A stretch of 28,056 nt of DNA. Source: Stentor coeruleus. Its lineage: Eukaryota > Ciliophora > Heterotrichea > Heterotrichida > Stentoridae. The stretch covers positions 1-28,056 of the forward strand of contig MPUH01000965.1 in NCBI GenBank assembly GCA_001970955.1. Direction: 5' to 3'. The translations under genes and the position numbers were made by a program. The notes under the pieces were generated by a model that saw only the letters and a program-made list of their open reading frames with translations, was not told the DNA's origin and did not search any database. Below, piece by piece: positions 27,499 through 28,056 of this stretch (position 1 is its first letter; every line of letters starts with the position of its first letter).

Positions 27499-28056
27499 TA
27501 GATTTTCACAGATTGTCTTATGGAAGTTGGATAATATGAAATTTTTATATGGTTTTGATTAGGATTAAGTTGGATGACTGAGTTTTAAATAGATTGGATG
27601 ATTGGGGTGCTGAAAAATGTGGTGTTTTGCTAGGAAATATGACTGAGGATTTTTTAAATTTATGGGGAAAACTTGTGATGATAGATATAATAATGATAAT
27701 AATATATAGCTTATTGAATGATTGAGTACGCCACAATTGACATAGTTGTTATAATAAAATTATTGATTGAGTTTTGATAATAGATTATTAATTTCTCTGA
27801 TAGATCCTATATTCTCATTAACCCATGGGGACTTCATCTTGTTTATTGTCATGATATATATAAGTTTTAGAGATAAGAATTCTGATATTATTATAAATAA
27901 TAATCCTTAAGGCTAGGATAGTGATTGAAAATTTAGGAAAAATTTCCAACATTTAAAAATTATTTGAAATAATCAATATTATAATAATGTATGGAATTTA
28001 TAAATATATATATGATCGTAGAAATTAAAATTAGGCTCATTAGACTTTATCAGGGG
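27499..28056. other. 5' flank of glutamate dehydrogenase and window end
   Basis: The 5' flank of GDH is strongly G-rich on the plus strand (27541-27720: 44 G, 6 C), the minus-strand 5' flank signature. Beyond about 27780 the skew fades. No gene, partial gene or RNA was recognised up to the window end. Confidence 0.6.

Noticed and set aside
27545..27736. Minus-strand 63-codon frame just upstream of GDH
   Set aside because: It is an Ile/Ser/Pro-rich translation of a G-free leader region, with no motif, and lies in the GDH promoter/leader zone.
1..28056. CRISPR arrays, insertion sequences, bacterial operons, viral genes
   Set aside because: No spaced repeats, transposase motifs, terminal inverted repeats or viral hallmark proteins were seen; the only direct repeats are the four assembly overlaps.

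Overview
The window looks like nuclear (macronuclear-type) DNA of a heterotrich ciliate; Stentor is the best guess. Reasons seen in the sequence: it is very AT-rich; protein genes are dense and uninterrupted (one runs 6.8 kb with no intron); TAA, TAG and TGA all act as stops in clear genes, so the standard code fits; some intergenic gaps are tiny (27 bp between two convergent stop codons). Eukaryotic families (GCN1, GRWD1, antenna-type glutamate dehydrogenase, a vacuolar-type carboxypeptidase fold, a tRNA-Val) exclude bacteria. The genus is inferred; no rRNA is present to confirm it.

Layout. 0.1-1.4 kb: a cyclic-nucleotide-binding-domain protein (-). 2.0-8.8 kb: GCN1, the giant HEAT-repeat activator of the eIF2-alpha kinase GCN2 (-). 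8.9-10.4 kb: a kelch beta-propeller protein (-), divergent from a small Ser-rich unknown (+, 10.5-11.2). 12.0-13.5 (+, coiled coil) and 13.5-14.0 (-, basic unknown) are convergent. 15.5-17.9 (+): a two-B-box / NYN-like / LOTUS protein, split artificially by a bad assembly join. 18.3-19.7 (+): a secreted serine-carboxypeptidase-like protein with two of its three catalytic residues replaced, convergent with GRWD1/Rrb1 (-, 19.9-21.3). A tRNA-Val(UAC) lies at 21.6 kb (-), a possible structured RNA at 22.2-22.4, and a four-helix membrane protein at 22.5-23.0 (-). 23.0-26.0 kb is a gene-poor stretch holding two tiny related genes, both beginning MGC (a lipidation signal), and a decayed gene relic. 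26.0-27.5 (-): glutamate dehydrogenase.

The genes form no operon and share no single pathway. GCN1 (translation control under amino-acid stress), GRWD1 (ribosome assembly), GDH (amino-acid catabolism) and the tRNA are housekeeping. Three window-wide patterns stand out: (1) four single N characters, each flanked by a direct repeat, which are collapsed-overlap assembly errors and corrupt two genes; (2) an extreme base skew in gene flanks (for example 86 C against 2 G in 360 nt) whose direction follows gene orientation; (3) the paired MGC micro-genes, which I do not recognise and which are the best candidate for something undescribed.
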